A stretch of DNA of 62,046 nt from Geodermatophilus chilensis (GTDB taxonomy: Bacteria; Actinomycetota; Actinomycetes; Mycobacteriales; Geodermatophilaceae). Positions 25,037 through 34,045 of this stretch are shown here, piece after piece; positions within the stretch are counted from its first letter, which is position 1, and every line of letters begins with the position of its first letter. The DNA is taken from assembly GCF_002802985.1 (NCBI RefSeq), contig NZ_NVPT01000006.1, positions 1-62,046 of the forward strand, in the 5' to 3' direction. Both the position numbers and the translations under genes were made by a program. Under the pieces are notes generated by a model, which did no database searches, was not told the origin of the DNA, and worked only from the letters and a program-made list of their open reading frames with translations.

Positions 25037-25858
25037 TCACTCCAGCAGCCGCGACACCCCGGCCAGCCGGGCGTCGCCGGCCATCGCGGCCAGCCACGCC
25101 GCCCAGCCCGGCCGGGCCCGCATCGCCTCCAGCGCCGCGCGGGCCGCGTCTCGGTCCCCGCGCTGGGAGGCGGCCAGCGCGGCGTAGAGGTCGCGAGCGC
25201 CCTCGGGGGCGAACAGGGCGAGGATCTCGTAGTCGCGCTCGTCGTAGGCGCGCTGCAGGTTGCGCAGCATCCGCAACTGCGCCACCGGGTCGCCGGAGTC
25301 GTCGACCCGCAGGTCCATCCGCACGCCGTCGTCCTCGTCGCTGGCCGGCGTCCCGCTGACCACCAGCAGCGACGCGGACTGCCGGCCGCGGACGTCGCCA
25401 CCGGCGTCCTGCCCGGCGGTCAGCGCCGCCAGCAGCCGGTCGGGCAGGTCGCCGCGGGCGGCGGCGTAGGCCTGGACCATCGCCGGCAGCACCTCCGGCG
25501 AGGCCAGCATGTTGCCCTGCACGCTCACCTGGTCGCCGACCAGATGGCCGCTGACCGGGAACGAGCCGCGACCGGTGTCGGCGGCGACCCGGCCGGTGGC
25601 GTCCAGGACGGCGATCTGCCGGTCGACGTCCTCGGCCGCGTGCGCCGCCGCCCGGACCAGGTCGGCCGGGTCGGCGCCGTCGGCGAGGCCGGCCAGCAGC
25701 GCCGGGCCGAGCCCGCGCCGGCTGCGCGCCTGGACCGCGACCACCCCGACCCCCGGCCGGGCGCTGGGCACCGCCCGGCCGACGGCGAGGATGCACGACG
25801 ACACCGCGATGCCCAGCTCACCGGTCGCCGGGTCGCGCGCGACGACGGAGAAGGTCAC
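25037..25858 (-). CDS. DUF1028 protein (Ntn-hydrolase fold)
   Basis: A 273-residue protein. TFSVVARDPATGELGIAVSSCILAVGRAVPSARPGVGVVAVQA is the classic DUF1028 start; the segment with VQGNMLASPEVLPAM is also conserved. The domain occupies about 1-215; the C-terminal 60 residues (EGARDLYAALAASQRGDRDAARAALEAMRARPGW) look like a short helical repeat, as some DUF1028 members carry. Predicted Ntn-type hydrolase; substrate unknown. GTG 25858 is preferred since the longer frame adds only arginine-rich sequence. Confidence 0.85.
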   Translation of the reverse strand: MTFSVVARDPATGELGIAVSSCILAVGRAVPSARPGVGVVAVQARSRRGLGPALLAGLADGADPADLVRAAAHAAEDVDRQIAVLDATGRVAADTGRGSFPVSGHLVGDQVSVQGNMLASPEVLPAMVQAYAAARGDLPDRLLAALTAGQDAGGDVRGRQSASLLVVSGTPASDEDDGVRMDLRVDDSGDPVAQLRMLRNLQRAYDERDYEILALFAPEGARDLYAALAASQRGDRDAARAALEAMRARPGWAAWLAAMAGDARLAGVSRLLE

Positions 25859-25931
25859 CGCACCGCCCCGCCGGCGCTCGTCGACCCCGTGAGCTGAGCT
25901 GCTGTGTCTCCCGGTGACCCCGCCGGTGCGG

Positions 25932-26600
25932 TCACACAGTCGCCGGGAGCGGCATCTCACGGACGTCGTCGGCCACGGTGAGCGGGGCGCCGGTGGCCGC
26001 CTGCACGTCCTCGACGCTGACGCCGGGGGCGGTCTCGCGGAGCAGGAAGCCGGCGTCGGTGACGTCGACGACGGCGAGGTCGGTGACCACCCGGTCGACG
26101 CAGCTCTTGCCGGTCAGCGGCAGGGTGCACTCCTGGACCAGCTTCGGGGACCCGTCGCGGGCGACGTGCTCCATCATGATGATCACCTTGCGGGCGCCGT
26201 GGACGAGGTCCATCGCGCCGCCCATGCCGTTGACCATCTTCCCGGGGATCAGCCAGTTGGCGAGGTCCCCGCGGGGGTTGACCTGCATCGCCCCGAGGAC
26301 GGCGACGTCGAGGTGCTGGCCGCGGATCATGCCGAAGGACAGCGAGGAGTCGAAGAAGGAGGCCCCGGGCAGGATCGTGACGGTCTCCTTGCCGGCGTTG
26401 ATCAGGTCCGGGTCCTCCTCGCCCTCGAACGGGTAGGGGCCCACCCCGAGGATGCCGTTCTCCGAGTGCAGGACGACGTGGACGCCGTCGGGCACGAAGT
26501 TGGGCACCAGGGTCGGCATGCCGATGCCGAGGTTGACGTACTGGCCGTCCTCGAGCTCGAGGGCGACGCGCGCGGCGAGCTGGTCGCGGGTCAGGGCCAT
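25932..26600 (-). CDS. scoB: 3-oxoacid CoA-transferase subunit B
   Basis: A 222-residue protein. [32 protein letters not shown] (Glu of the SENG motif is the CoA-thioester nucleophile) and [18 protein letters not shown] are the subunit B hallmarks. The enzyme moves CoA from succinyl-CoA or another donor to a 3-oxoacid. ATG 26600 has GGGAG at good distance; a GTG two codons earlier overlaps the upstream stop. Located directly after subunit A, as in the usual A-B operon. Confidence 0.92.
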   Translation of the reverse strand: MALTRDQLAARVALELEDGQYVNLGIGMPTLVPNFVPDGVHVVLHSENGILGVGPYPFEGEEDPDLINAGKETVTILPGASFFDSSLSFGMIRGQHLDVAVLGAMQVNPRGDLANWLIPGKMVNGMGGAMDLVHGARKVIIMMEHVARDGSPKLVQECTLPLTGKSCVDRVVTDLAVVDVTDAGFLLRETAPGVSVEDVQAATGAPLTVADDVREMPLPATV

Positions 26601-26602
26601 GG

Positions 26603-27409
26603 TCACTGCTCTCCCTCGACGGTGGCCTCCTCGCCGGCGGCCGCGAGCGGCGCGTCCGACGGGCGGGGGCGGGTGGTGCGCTTCTCGATGGCCTTGCCCG
26701 CAGGTCCGACGACGACCACCCGGTCGACGAAGACCCCGGGCAGGTGCACGTCCTCGGGCGTGATCTCGCCGGGCTCCACGAGGGTCTCGACCTCGGCGAT
26801 GGTCACCCGCCCGGCCATGCCGGCCAGCGGGTTGAAGTTGCGCGCGGACTCGTGGAACACCAGGTTGCCGTGCCGGTCGCCGACCGCGGCGCGGACCAGC
26901 CCGAAGTCGGCGGTCAGCGCGGTCTCCAGCACGTACTGGCGGCCGCCGAACTCGCGGATCTCCTTGGGCGCGGAGGTCTCGGCGACGTTGCCGTCGCTGT
27001 CGTAGCGGACCGGGATCCCGCCGTCGGCCACCATCGTGCCCACGCCGGTGGGGGTGTAGAAGGCGGGGATGCCGGTGCCGCCGGCGCGCAGCCGCTCGGC
27101 CAGCGTGCCCTGCGGGGTCAGCTCCACCGAGAGCTCCCCGCTCAGGTACAGCCGGGCCAGCTCCTTGTTGCCCCCGACGAACGAGCTGATCGTGCGGCTG
27201 ATGCGCCCCGCGTAGAGCAGCACGCCGAGCGCCTTGTCGTCCACGCCGCAGTTGTTGCTGATCGTCGTCAGCCGCGAGGCGCCCTGCTCCAGCAGCGCGT
27301 CGATCAGGGCCACCGGCACACCGCACAACCCGAAACCGCCGACGGCGAGCACCGCGCCGTCCCCGATGTCCGCGACCGCCTCAGCGGCGCTGCCCACCAC
27401 CTTGTCCAT
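26603..27409 (-). CDS. scoA: 3-oxoacid CoA-transferase subunit A
   Basis: A 268-residue protein. [20 protein letters not shown] is the glycine-rich CoA-binding start, then [70 protein letters not shown], all typical of SCOT-family subunit A. It partners the adjacent subunit B for ketone-body or dicarboxylate CoA transfer. The C-terminal 35 residues are a charged tail ([10 protein letters not shown]...EEATVEGEQ) not needed for the fold. Confidence 0.92.
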   Translation of the reverse strand: MDKVVGSAAEAVADIGDGAVLAVGGFGLCGVPVALIDALLEQGASRLTTISNNCGVDDKALGVLLYAGRISRTISSFVGGNKELARLYLSGELSVELTPQGTLAERLRAGGTGIPAFYTPTGVGTMVADGGIPVRYDSDGNVAETSAPKEIREFGGRQYVLETALTADFGLVRAAVGDRHGNLVFHESARNFNPLAGMAGRVTIAEVETLVEPGEITPEDVHLPGVFVDRVVVVGPAGKAIEKRTTRPRPSDAPLAAAGEEATVEGEQ

Positions 27410-27451
27410 GCAGGAACACCGTCCGTCCGTCCGGGCGGCTGGGTAGCTGCG

Positions 27452-28237
27452 TCAGGCAGGACGGCCCAGCTCGCGGATGCCGTCGATCGTCCGGCCGAGC
27501 GTAGCGGTGACCCGCTCCGCCGCGGCGCGCCCCGGCAGCAGCGAGGGGTCGGGGGAGCGGGCCAGCACGATGGACGCACCGGCGGCCAGCGGGGCGAGCA
27601 GCCACGTGACGGGGCCGGTCTCGGCGGCGGTGCGGTCGTCGGCCAGCACCCGGTCGCCCTCGACCAGGCCCAGCCGCCCGGCCAGCTCGCGGGCGGTGTC
27701 CACCAGGCCGCCGAGGGTCAGCTCCAGGCCGCCCAGCAGCAGGCCGGGCGCGGCCGGGTCCGGCCGCTGCCACGGGGTGAAGGCGTCGCCGTGCCCGCGC
27801 ACCTCGAGGGCGAAGTCGCGGGCCGGGCCGGTGTACCCGGTCATGCCCATCCCCAGCGGGTGCAGGGACAGGCCCAGCAGCTCGGGCAGGTCCTGCTCCT
27901 CGAGCGGTGGGAGCCGGTCCTGCGCGGCCAGGACGACGTCGGCGTCGTCGAGCCGGCCGTCGTCCTCGGCCGCGGTGTCGAGGACCGTGGCCCCGCAGCT
28001 CCACACCCCCAGCAGCACCGCCGCGGTCTGCCAGTGCACCGGCAGCGCGACGGCGACCGTGCTGCCGCGGGTGACGTCGAACTCGTCCTGGAGGAGGTTC
28101 GCCGTCTTGGCCACCCAGTTGGCCAGGGTGGCCGCCGACAGCTCGACCCGCCCCCCGCCGAGGTCGTCGTAGGAGGTCAGCAGCGGCGCCGCCGGTGCGC
28201 GGCGCAGCGTGGCGGCGAGCAGGTCGGCGGGGGTCAT
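27452..28237 (-). CDS. TIGR03089-family protein
   Basis: A 261-residue protein that resembles a truncated N-terminal acyl-CoA synthetase domain: RVELSAATLANWVAKTANLLQDEFDVTRGSTVAVALPVHWQTAAVLLGVWSCGA follows the adenylating-enzyme N-domain, but no ATP-binding P-loop or A8 region follows. This is the composition of the TIGR03089 family, of unknown function, which in mycobacteria sits next to an LCP gene (Rv3268-Rv3267). The same neighbour is present here. ATG 28237 gives the usual family start. Confidence 0.8.
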   Translation of the reverse strand: MTPADLLAATLRRAPAAPLLTSYDDLGGGRVELSAATLANWVAKTANLLQDEFDVTRGSTVAVALPVHWQTAAVLLGVWSCGATVLDTAAEDDGRLDDADVVLAAQDRLPPLEEQDLPELLGLSLHPLGMGMTGYTGPARDFALEVRGHGDAFTPWQRPDPAAPGLLLGGLELTLGGLVDTARELAGRLGLVEGDRVLADDRTAAETGPVTWLLAPLAAGASIVLARSPDPSLLPGRAAAERVTATLGRTIDGIRELGRPA

Positions 28238-28262
28238 GCCCCCATCGTGCCCGGCGCGGTCG

Positions 28263-29825
28263 TCAGTTGATGCAGCCGGTGTCCGCCGCGGTGCGGGCGT
28301 CCTCGCCCTCGGCCGGGGCCGCCGGGGCGGCCGGGTCGACGGCCTGGCCGACGGCGTTGAAGTCCGAGCCCAGGACGAGCTGCACGGTGCCGGAGTCGGC
28401 GTCCTGGCTCTTCTGCGTCTTGGCCCCGGGGATGGCGGCGGCCAGCGTCTGCGCCAGCGCCTCGTCACCCGCGGCGAACCGGATGAGCGTCGCGTCGTAG
28501 TCGGAGGAGTCGGCGTTGCCGGTCGTGCCGACGGCGAACCCGGCGGTCTCCAGCGCGCCGGCGGCCTGGGCGGCCAGCCCGGAGGTGCCGGAGCCGTTGT
28601 AGACGTCGACGGTGACCGCGGACGGCGCGACCGTCTTCGGCGCGGCAGGCGTCGCCGCGGCCGGCGCCTCGGGCTCGGCCGACAGCTCGGCGAAGAACTG
28701 GTGGAGGGTGTCCTCGTCCTCGAGCCGGATGATCGAGCGGTCCCGCTCGTCGCGGTCGGTCCCGACGAACGGGATGGTCTGGAACTCGATGCTGCCGGCG
28801 GTCACCGACTGCATCTGCTCGGCCAGCTGGAACAGGTCCAGGCCCTGGTCGATGGTCAGCGACTGGGACGCCGCCTCGACCAGCTGGCGCTGCCGGCCCA
28901 GGTCGAGCATGACCTCGTCGGAGAGCATCTTGCGCAGCACGCCGGCGATGAAGACCTGCTGGCGGACGATCCGGTCGAAGTCGCCGCGCGGCAGACCGTG
29001 CCGCTGGCGGACGAACTCCAGCGCCTCGGCGCCGCTGATCGTCTGGACGCCGGCGGGGAACACCGCGCCGGACCACTTGGAGTCGTCGACGGCCTTGCAC
29101 AGGTTGACCTCGACGCCGCCGACGACGGAGCTGAGGTTGAAGAAGCCGAGCAGGTCGACCTCGGCGTAGTGGTCGATCTGCAGGCCGGTCAGCCCGCTGA
29201 TCGTCTGCACCAGCAGCTGGGCGCCACCGGCCTGGCGGGCCTCGGCGGAGGCGGTCTCCGGGGTCTCCGCGTAGCCGTAGGCGTAGGCGGCGTTGAGCTT
29301 GTCCATCCCGTAGCCGGGGATCGCCACGTAGGAGTCGCGGGGGAAGGAGACGAAGGAGGCGCGCGACCCGTCGGCCGGGATGTGCACCAGGATCATCGTG
29401 TCGGTGTTGATGCCCGCATCGGTGCCGGCGTTGAGGCTCGCCAGCTGCTCGTCGGTGAGGTTGGCGCGGCTGTCGTTGCCGACCAGCAGCAGGTTCACCG
29501 CCTCCGGCGCGTCCCCGGTGCCGTCGTTGCCGTCGGTCGGGATGGCGTCGGTGCGGTTGACCGTCGCCTCGGCGACCTGACCGAGGTACCAGCCCCAGCC
29601 GGACCCGGCGAGCAGCACGACCGAGAGCACCCCGGCGACGGCGCGGGCTGCGGTGGCGGCGGTGGCGGCGCGGCCGGTGCGCCGGTGCGCCGGCGCGGCG
29701 CCCTCCTCGGCCGATGCGTCGGCCGCCTGCGAGCGGGTACGGCTCGAGCCGGTGCGGCCGGCCCGCGGGTCCAGGCGCGCCGGCACCTGCCGGTCACCAC
29801 CAGATCCGGGGTTCTCTCGTCTCAC
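28263..29825 (-). CDS. LCP (LytR-CpsA-Psr) ligase with LytR_C domain
   Basis: A 520-residue membrane protein. A basic N-terminus is followed by one helix (VAGVLSVVLLAGSGWGWYL, about 60-80), then an extracytoplasmic LCP domain (about 105-330) with LLLVGNDSRA, NTDTMILVHI, VSFPRDSYVAIPGYG, KLNAAYAYG and FVRQRHGLPRGDFDR (conserved Asp/Arg). The LytR_C domain is about 410-500. LCP enzymes join lipid-linked glycans to peptidoglycan; with the galactan locus nearby this is the candidate wall-polymer ligase. The GTG at 29825 has GAGGAAGGA just upstream. Confidence 0.92.
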   Translation of the reverse strand: MRRENPGSGGDRQVPARLDPRAGRTGSSRTRSQAADASAEEGAAPAHRRTGRAATAATAARAVAGVLSVVLLAGSGWGWYLGQVAEATVNRTDAIPTDGNDGTGDAPEAVNLLLVGNDSRANLTDEQLASLNAGTDAGINTDTMILVHIPADGSRASFVSFPRDSYVAIPGYGMDKLNAAYAYGYAETPETASAEARQAGGAQLLVQTISGLTGLQIDHYAEVDLLGFFNLSSVVGGVEVNLCKAVDDSKWSGAVFPAGVQTISGAEALEFVRQRHGLPRGDFDRIVRQQVFIAGVLRKMLSDEVMLDLGRQRQLVEAASQSLTIDQGLDLFQLAEQMQSVTAGSIEFQTIPFVGTDRDERDRSIIRLEDEDTLHQFFAELSAEPEAPAAATPAAPKTVAPSAVTVDVYNGSGTSGLAAQAAGALETAGFAVGTTGNADSSDYDATLIRFAAGDEALAQTLAAAIPGAKTQKSQDADSGTVQLVLGSDFNAVGQAVDPAAPAAPAEGEDARTAADTGCIN

Positions 29826-30062
29826 GGGGGTCCTTCCTCGCTCGTCCACGCGGACACGACGCCGATCCGTCGTGACCGGGGCCGGCCTGGGTGCGGCCGC
29901 CGTCAGGAGCGGCGGGCGTCGACCCGGAGGCTGAGGGCGATGCTAGGTGCCGGGACCCGCGCCCGGCTCGCGTCACGTGGCGAAACGGGACAGGTGTGAC
30001 GAGCGGTGCTGGGGCGACGCAGCGGTCGCGGACGGCGGGGGTCCGGCTCGTACCGTGGCGGC

Positions 30063-31112
30063 ATGACGAACACCCCGGGGACCCTGTCCATCGGCACCCG
30101 CCGGGTCGGTCCCGGCGAGCGACCCCTGGTGGTCGCCGAGCTGGGCATCAACCACGACGGCGACCTCGACCGGATGCACCGCATGATCGACGACGCCGCC
30201 GACGCCGGGGTGGAGTGCGTCAAGTTCCAGTCGCACGTCGTCGAGGACGAGATGATCCCCAACGACGTCGTCCCCGGGAACGCCGACGAGTCGATCTACG
30301 GGATGATGCAGCGCTGCGCGCTCTCGGCGAGCGAGGAGCGCGAGGTGTTCGCCCACGCGCACGAGCGCGGCATGCTGGCGCTGTCCACGCCGTTCAGCCG
30401 GGCCGCGGCCGACCGGCTGGCCGGGCTCGACGTCCCGGCGTTCAAGATCGGCTCGGGGGAGTGCAACAACTACCCGCTGGTCCGGCACATCGCCTCGTTC
30501 GGCAAGCCGGTGCTGCTGAGCACGGGGATGAACGACGTCAGCACCATCCGCCCGTCGGTGGAGCTGCTGCGCGCCAGCGGGGTGCCGTTCGCGCTGATGC
30601 ACTGCACGAGCATGTACCCGACCCCGCCGGAGAAGGTCCGCCTCGGCGGGATCACCGAGCTGGGCGAGGCCTTCCCCGACGCCGTCCTGGGCCTGTCGGA
30701 CCACACCACGTCGATCTACGCCTGCCTCGGCGCGGTCGCCGTCGGCGCCGCGGTGCTCGAGCGGCACTTCACCTCGGACCTGAGCTGGAGCGGTCCGGAC
30801 ATCCCGATCTCCAGCACCCCGGAGGAGTTCGCCCGGCTCATCGAGGGCGCCGACCTGCTCGGCCTGGCCCGCGGCGGGCGCAAGGAGATCCTCCCGGAGG
30901 AGCAGCCCACCATCGACTTCGCCTACGCCTGCGTCGTGACGACGAAGCCGGTCGCTGCGGGTGCGGAGTTCACCGTCGACAACCTGTGGGTCAAGCGGCC
31001 CGGCACCGGCGAGGTCGTGGCCAAGCACTACGACGAGCTCCTCGGCCGGCGGGCGAGCCGCGACCTGCCCGCCGACGTGCAGGTGGCGTGGGCCGACCTG
31101 ACCCCGGCGTGA
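30063..31112 (+). CDS. neuB: Nonulosonic acid synthase (NeuB/LegI-like) with SAF domain
   Basis: A 349-residue TIM-barrel enzyme condensing phosphoenolpyruvate with an acylated mannosamine-type sugar. VVAELGINHDGDLDRMHRMIDDAADAGVECVKFQ is the NeuB start, then FKIGSGECNNYPLV, LSTGMNDVSTI, LMHCTSMYPTP and GLSDHTT. The C-terminal SAF (antifreeze-like) domain (about 290-345) has TIDFAYACVVTTKPVAAGAEFTVDNLWVKRPG, which closes the active site of the dimer. Product may be N-acetylneuraminic, legionaminic or pseudaminic acid. ATG 30063 is preferred over upstream starts. It overlaps neuC by 4 bp. Confidence 0.92.
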   Translation: MTNTPGTLSIGTRRVGPGERPLVVAELGINHDGDLDRMHRMIDDAADAGVECVKFQSHVVEDEMIPNDVVPGNADESIYGMMQRCALSASEEREVFAHAHERGMLALSTPFSRAAADRLAGLDVPAFKIGSGECNNYPLVRHIASFGKPVLLSTGMNDVSTIRPSVELLRASGVPFALMHCTSMYPTPPEKVRLGGITELGEAFPDAVLGLSDHTTSIYACLGAVAVGAAVLERHFTSDLSWSGPDIPISSTPEEFARLIEGADLLGLARGGRKEILPEEQPTIDFAYACVVTTKPVAAGAEFTVDNLWVKRPGTGEVVAKHYDELLGRRASRDLPADVQVAWADLTPA

Positions 31113-32266
31113 CGGACGCGGCACGGCCCCGCCGCGTCGTCGGCCTCACCGGCACGCGCGCGGACTTCGGCAAGATGCGTGACGTCTACCTGGGGCTGCA
31201 GGAGGCCCCGGGCATCGACTTCTCCCTGGTCGTCACCGGCATGCACCTGCTGCACCGGTACGGGTACACGCTGCGGGAGATCGAGCGGGCCGGCCTGCGG
31301 GCCCTGCACCACGTGCCCAACCAGGTCGAGGACGAGCCGATGGCGCTCGTGCTGGCCAACAGCATCAACTCGATCACCCGGCTGCTGCTGGCCGAGTCGG
31401 CGGACATGGTGCTGGTGCACGGCGACCGGGTCGAGGCCCTGGCCGGGGCGCTGGCCGGCAGCCTCACCAACACCCGCGTCGCGCACGTCGAGGGTGGCGA
31501 GGTCTCGGGGACCATCGACGACACCATCCGGCACTCGCTGAGCAAGCACGCGCACGTGCACTTCGTGGCCAACGAGCACGCGCGCGCCCGGCTGCTGCAG
31601 CTGGGGGAGGAGGGCGACCGGGTGCTCGTCGTCGGCAGCCCCGAGGCCGACGCGCTCGCGGTCGCGGCGGAGTCGGACCTGGCGCCGGTGCGCGCCCACT
31701 ACGGCACCCCGGCCCCGCCCTACGGCGTCCTCGCGCTGCACCCGGTGACCACCGAGCCGGAGCTCAACCGGCGGCACGCCGAGGCGGTCGTGGACGGTGT
31801 GCTCGCGGCCGGCGGCTCGTGGGTGGTCATCGACCCCAACAACGACGAGGGCACCCACGACGTGCGGGCAGCGCTCGAGCGGCTCGACGGCCGCCCGGAC
31901 GTCGTCCGCCTGCCGTCGATGCGCTTCCGCGCCTACCTGACGCTGGTCCGGCACGCGGAGGTCGTCGTCGGCAACTCCAGCAGCGGCGTCCGGGAGGCGC
32001 CGGTGCTGGGCACGCCCTCGGTCGACGTCGGCTCGCGGCAGACCGACCGCTCCCCGGCGGCCTCGGTCCGGCACGTGCAGGCGGTCGCCGAGGAGGTGGC
32101 CGGCGCGATCCGCGCCGCCCGGGCCGCGGGGCGCAGCCGGCCCGAGGAGCACTTCGGCTCCGTCGGCGCCGCCGGCCGGATCGTCGAGGCGGTCTGCGGG
32201 GACGAGGTGTGGGCCCTCGGGCTGCAGAAGCGCTTCGTCGACCGGCCGCTGGCCGAGGGCGTCTAA
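31109..32266 (+). CDS. neuC: UDP-GlcNAc 2-epimerase (hydrolysing), NeuC/LegG-like
   Basis: A 385-residue GT-B-fold epimerase. VVGLTGTRADFGKMRDVYLGL, DMVLVHGDRVEALAGALAGSL, VAHVEGGEVSGTIDDTIRHSLSKHAHVHFVANEHAR and VVVGNSSSGVREAPVLGTPSVDVGSRQTDR are the usual stretches. Hydrolysing enzymes of this type make ManNAc (or a 2,4-diacetamido sugar) plus UDP for NeuB. The GTG start overlaps the neuB stop (GTGA), so the two are coupled. Its TAA interlocks with the stop of the convergent neuA gene. Confidence 0.92.
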   Translation: MTDAARPRRVVGLTGTRADFGKMRDVYLGLQEAPGIDFSLVVTGMHLLHRYGYTLREIERAGLRALHHVPNQVEDEPMALVLANSINSITRLLLAESADMVLVHGDRVEALAGALAGSLTNTRVAHVEGGEVSGTIDDTIRHSLSKHAHVHFVANEHARARLLQLGEEGDRVLVVGSPEADALAVAAESDLAPVRAHYGTPAPPYGVLALHPVTTEPELNRRHAEAVVDGVLAAGGSWVVIDPNNDEGTHDVRAALERLDGRPDVVRLPSMRFRAYLTLVRHAEVVVGNSSSGVREAPVLGTPSVDVGSRQTDRSPAASVRHVQAVAEEVAGAIRAARAAGRSRPEEHFGSVGAAGRIVEAVCGDEVWALGLQKRFVDRPLAEGV

Positions 32267-32955
32267 CCCTCGACGCGTGCGCGGGCGGCGGCCAGGTCCT
32301 CGGCGGTGTCGACGTCGAGGCTGCGCTCCTCGGGCATCTCGACCACTGCGAGCGGGGGCACCAGGACGGCGCCGGCCGCGGCCATGGCGCCGCCGGCGGT
32401 CACGTAGACCGCGCCGTTCGGGCGCAACGCGCGGGGCAGCTGCTGGCGCGGCGCCTCGAGGTCGGCCCAGGTGCGCACCGGGGACGCCGTCCCCGCGTCG
32501 TCGACGAGCAGCTGCTTGAGCGGATGGTGGGCGACCGCGCACCCGGTGAGCGTGCTGCCCACGTCGCCGGCGGCGTGCCGGTCCAGGACGGCGCGCACGT
32601 CGTCCCCCGTGCGCAGCGGCGAGGTGGGCTGCAGCAGCAGCACGAGCGCGTCGTCGGGCAGCGCCAGCGTGCGGACGGCGTGCAGGACGGCGTCCACCGT
32701 GCGGCTGTCGCCGGTGGCCAGCTCGGCCGGCCGGTCGACGACGGTGCACCCGAGCTCACGGGCCTCGGCCGCGATGTCGGCGCCGTCGGTGGTGACGACG
32801 ACCTCGGACACGCCGGCGTCCCGTGCGGCGCGGACGGCGTGGCCGACGAGGGAGAGCCCGCCGATCCGGGCGAGGTTCTTGCCGGGCAGGCCCTGCGAGC
32901 CGGCCCGCGCCGGGACGACGGCGACCACCCGCGGTGCGTCCCCCGGAGCCGGCAT
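32263..32955 (-). CDS. neuA: CMP-nonulosonic acid cytidylyltransferase (NeuA-like)
   Basis: A 230-residue nucleotidyltransferase. VVAVVPARAGSQGLPGKNLARIGG is the CMP-Neu5Ac synthetase start with the CTP-binding RxGS-KN pattern, then TTDGADIAAEA and LLLQPTSPLRTGDDVRAVLD, typical of the family. It activates the product of NeuB with CMP. It is convergent to neuC with a 4-base overlap of stop codons, and divergent from rmlB by about 80 bases. Confidence 0.9.
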   Translation of the reverse strand: MPAPGDAPRVVAVVPARAGSQGLPGKNLARIGGLSLVGHAVRAARDAGVSEVVVTTDGADIAAEARELGCTVVDRPAELATGDSRTVDAVLHAVRTLALPDDALVLLLQPTSPLRTGDDVRAVLDRHAAGDVGSTLTGCAVAHHPLKQLLVDDAGTASPVRTWADLEAPRQQLPRALRPNGAVYVTAGGAMAAAGAVLVPPLAVVEMPEERSLDVDTAEDLAAARARVEG

Positions 32956-33037
32956 GCGGCGACGCTAACAGCGCGCCACGACACGCCTCATCCCGCCGGA
33001 GGGTGAAGCCCGCACCGCGGCGCGGGAGGATCGACGC

Positions 33038-34045
33038 ATGCGCGTGCTCGTCACCGGGGGAGCGGGCTTCATCGGCTCGCACTACGTCCGGACCATGCTG
33101 ACCGGCGGCTACCCCGGCTTCGAGGACGGCGAGGTCACCGTCTTCGACAAGCTCACCTACGCCGGCAACCCGGCCAACCTGGCGGCGGTGGCGGACTCGC
33201 CGCGCTACCGCTTCGTGCGGGGGGACATCTGCGACGCCGCCGACCTCGACGCCGCGCTGCCCGGCCACGACGTCGTCGTCAACTTCGCCGCCGAGTCGCA
33301 CGTCGACCGCTCGATCACCGGGGCGTCGGAGTTCGTGCTCACCAACGTGCTCGGCGCCCAGCAGGTGTTCGAGGCCGCCCTGCGGCACGGCGTCCGCCGG
33401 GTCGTGCACGTCTCCACCGACGAGGTGTACGGCTCGATCAACGAGGGGTCGTGGACCGAGGACCACCTCCTGGAGCCCAACTCGCCGTACTCGGCGGCCA
33501 AGGCCGGCGGCGACCTGATCGCCCGGGCCTACGCAAGGACCTACGGCCTGGACATCTCGGTCACCCGCTGCAGCAACAACTACGGGCCCTACCACTTTCC
33601 CGAGAAGGTCATCCCGCTGTTCGTCACCAACCTGCTCGACGGGCACCGGGTGCCGCTGTACGGCGAGGGCGCCAACGTGCGCGACTGGCTGTTCGTCGAC
33701 GACCACTGCCGTGGCATCCAGCTGGTGCTGGAGAAGGGGCAGGCCGGCGAGTTCTACAACATCGGCGGCGGCCGCGAGCTGTCCAACCGGGAGCTGACCG
33801 AGAAGCTGCTCGAGGCCACCGGCCGCGACTGGAGCTACGTCGAGCACATCGTCGACCCCCGCGGCGGGGGGCACGACCTGCGCTACTCGGTGGACTACTC
33901 GAAGACCGCCGCGCTCGGCTACGCGCCGCGGACGACCTTCGAGGACGGGCTCGCACTGACCGTGCAGTGGTACCGGGACAACCGGGCCTGGTGGGAGCCG
34001 CTCAAGGTCCGACTCGTGGACACCGCGGCCACCGCCCGGGCATGA
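33038..34045 (+). CDS. rmlB: dTDP-glucose 4,6-dehydratase
   Basis: A 335-residue extended SDR. RVLVTGGAGFIGSHYVRTML binds NAD, FDKLTYAGNPANL, FAAESHVDRSI, VSTDEVYGS (catalytic Asp-Glu) and YSAAKAGGDLIARAYARTYGL (YxxxK) follow, then TRCSNNYGPYHFPEKVIPL and GEGANVRDWLFVDDHCRGI. It makes dTDP-4-keto-6-deoxyglucose, step two of dTDP-L-rhamnose synthesis. GGGAGGA precedes the ATG. It overlaps rmlD by 4 bp. Confidence 0.96.
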   Translation: MRVLVTGGAGFIGSHYVRTMLTGGYPGFEDGEVTVFDKLTYAGNPANLAAVADSPRYRFVRGDICDAADLDAALPGHDVVVNFAAESHVDRSITGASEFVLTNVLGAQQVFEAALRHGVRRVVHVSTDEVYGSINEGSWTEDHLLEPNSPYSAAKAGGDLIARAYARTYGLDISVTRCSNNYGPYHFPEKVIPLFVTNLLDGHRVPLYGEGANVRDWLFVDDHCRGIQLVLEKGQAGEFYNIGGGRELSNRELTEKLLEATGRDWSYVEHIVDPRGGGHDLRYSVDYSKTAALGYAPRTTFEDGLALTVQWYRDNRAWWEPLKVRLVDTAATARA

